From Clostridia bacterium (GTDB taxonomy: Bacteria > Bacillota_A > Clostridia > Christensenellales > Borkfalkiaceae), in NCBI GenBank assembly GCA_017507595.1, contig JAFWAM010000150.1:1-6523 (forward strand): a stretch of 6,523 nt of DNA. The letters run 5' to 3'. This document shows positions 5,473 to 6,523 of the stretch, piece after piece (position 1 is the first letter of the stretch; every line of letters starts with the position of its first letter). The position numbers and the translations under genes are program-made. Under the pieces are notes generated by a model that saw only the letters and a list, made by a program, of their open reading frames with translations, was not told the origin of the DNA and ran no database searches.

Positions 5473-6523
5473 ATGAATAACTTACTTGCATTACCGCCCG
5501 TTTTACAAACGGTGCTTTCAGTTGTGGTGGCCATACTTATTTTGCTTGCCACCATCACCATACACGAGTTCGGCCACTATATCGTGGGCAAGCTTTTAAA
5601 GTTCAAGATCAACGAGTTCGCCATCGGCATGGGCCCCGCCATTTACAAAAAAACCAAAAAGAACGGCGAGGTCTTTTCCATCAGGCTTTTCCCCTTGGGC
5701 GGCTTTTGCGCCTTTGAGGGCGAGGACGAGGACGACCAGATCGTGGCAAAGAAAAACGCCCGTGAGGCCGCTTCCGGCCAAGGCAACGGCGACAGGGGAC
5801 AAAAAAAGCTTTCTAAAGACGCCTTCAACAACAAAAAGCCATGGCAAAGGATACTCGTCCTTATTGCGGGCGCGTCCTTTAACTTTATTGCGGCAGTAAT
5901 TATCGTAATGATATCCTTTACGGCTTACGGGCACTTCGGCTTTGCCGCCAAGGAGGTTGCCTCAACCCCATCCCCGTTGGAGCAGGCCTATCAATTAAAG
6001 GAAGACGACCTTTTGGTGGCCGTTGACGGAAAGTTTTTATACTTTACCACCGACCTTATCGACGCCCTCAACGGCAAAAAGAAGGGGGATATCGTAGAGG
6101 TATCCGTCATCCGCGACGGCAGGAAGTTCACCCAGGAGGTAGCTCTCCGCGCGGACGTTTCCACCGACAGAATGGACGACGTCCACTCCTCCTTTGACGC
6201 TTTGGGTATTGCAACGGTCCTCTACGTCAACGGGACGGAAGGCTCCGTCTTTGGCGAGGGCAGCTATATTTACCGCATAAAAGACAGGGCCGAATACCAG
6301 TCCTGTACCAGGGTCTATACCTTAAACCAGCTTTACGAAAGCTTAAAGACCCTTAAGGACGGCGAAAGCCTGACGGTTTACGTCCCCGACGGGCAGGAGA
6401 AAAAGGAGGTAAACCTTACCGCCCCCGTGGATTTTGACCTTATTGACAAGGAAAACCGCAGTGAGGTTTTAAAGGCCTTTGGCATTGACGGCGGCCTGTT
6501 ATACTACCAGGTGGCGTCGGAAA
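5473..6523 (+). CDS. rseP: RseP-type site-2 intramembrane zinc metalloprotease, N-terminal 350 residues (3' end outside window)
   Basis: Site-2 protease (peptidase family M50), which cuts membrane proteins such as anti-sigma factors or signal-peptide remnants within the membrane. The frame is open to the window end. Membrane helix 1 (about residues 12-30) leads into the zinc motif HEFGH at 31-35, with Glu32 as catalytic base. A membrane-associated beta region follows with FAIGMGP at 49-55 and FPLGGF at 73-78. Then comes a charged insert (about 83-121), FNNKKPWQRILVLIAGASFNF at 118-138 and helix 2 (about 127-150). A PDZ domain covers about 155-228 (LKEDDLLVAVDGKFLYF, then EVSVIRDGRKFTQEVAL). 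Residues about 262-317 look like a second PDZ. The C-terminal LDG zinc-ligand motif is not reached by residue 350, whereas single-PDZ Firmicutes homologues are usually complete at about 340-430. The place after dxr is the usual one for rseP. Confidence 0.93.
   Translation, partial: MNNLLALPPVLQTVLSVVVAILILLATITIHEFGHYIVGKLLKFKINEFAIGMGPAIYKKTKKNGEVFSIRLFPLGGFCAFEGEDEDDQIVAKKNAREAASGQGNGDRGQKKLSKDAFNNKKPWQRILVLIAGASFNFIAAVIIVMISFTAYGHFGFAAKEVASTPSPLEQAYQLKEDDLLVAVDGKFLYFTTDLIDALNGKKKGDIVEVSVIRDGRKFTQEVALRADVSTDRMDDVHSSFDALGIATVLYVNGTEGSVFGEGSYIYRIKDRAEYQSCTRVYTLNQLYESLKTLKDGESLTVYVPDGQEKKEVNLTAPVDFDLIDKENRSEVLKAFGIDGGLLYYQVASE

Overview
The window is a dense, single-strand bacterial housekeeping segment with eight genes in the order rpsB (5' truncated by the window), tsf, pyrH, frr, uppS, cdsA, dxr and rseP (3' truncated). 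All are on the plus strand. This order is a well-known conserved bacterial neighbourhood. The protein sequences suggest a Gram-positive anaerobe of the Clostridia: UppS has the RTSGEQRLSNF form of its motif, CdsA has SPKKT, the RNA genes are preceded by purine-rich Shine-Dalgarno sites, and leucine is often TTA. I cannot name a genus from the sequence. I see no mobile element, CRISPR array, tRNA or rRNA, and no gap between genes exceeds 110 bases.

Layout. Bases 1-1306 hold the translation pair rpsB-tsf (ribosomal protein S2 and elongation factor Ts), 40 bases apart, with the rpsB-type tandem stop TAA-TAG. A clear intrinsic terminator (1321-1357) closes this unit. After a 57-base leader with a small perfect hairpin, bases 1415-6523 hold a second tightly packed run. 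It comprises pyrH (UMP kinase), frr (ribosome recycling factor), uppS (undecaprenyl diphosphate synthase, overlapping frr by one base), cdsA (CDP-diacylglycerol synthase), dxr (first committed step of the MEP isoprenoid pathway) and an RseP-type site-2 protease.

How the genes work together. rpsB, tsf and frr serve the ribosome cycle (small subunit, EF-Tu recharging, post-termination recycling). pyrH feeds pyrimidine nucleotides, including the CTP used by CdsA. dxr starts the supply of IPP and DMAPP, from which UppS builds the C55 lipid carrier for the cell wall. CdsA makes the activated lipid for phospholipid synthesis. RseP is a membrane protease that acts on membrane proteins in envelope signalling. 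The second run therefore links growth, nucleotide supply and envelope building.

What stands out is modest. The RseP homologue is longer than the usual single-PDZ Firmicutes form: 350 residues are visible without the C-terminal catalytic motif, with what looks like a second PDZ domain and a charged cytosolic insert. pyrH and dxr share an exact 13-base start-site sequence, each placed just after a small GC-rich hairpin. CdsA has Gly in place of the first Ser of its family signature. EF-Ts is of the short type. I found no convincing undescribed system here.
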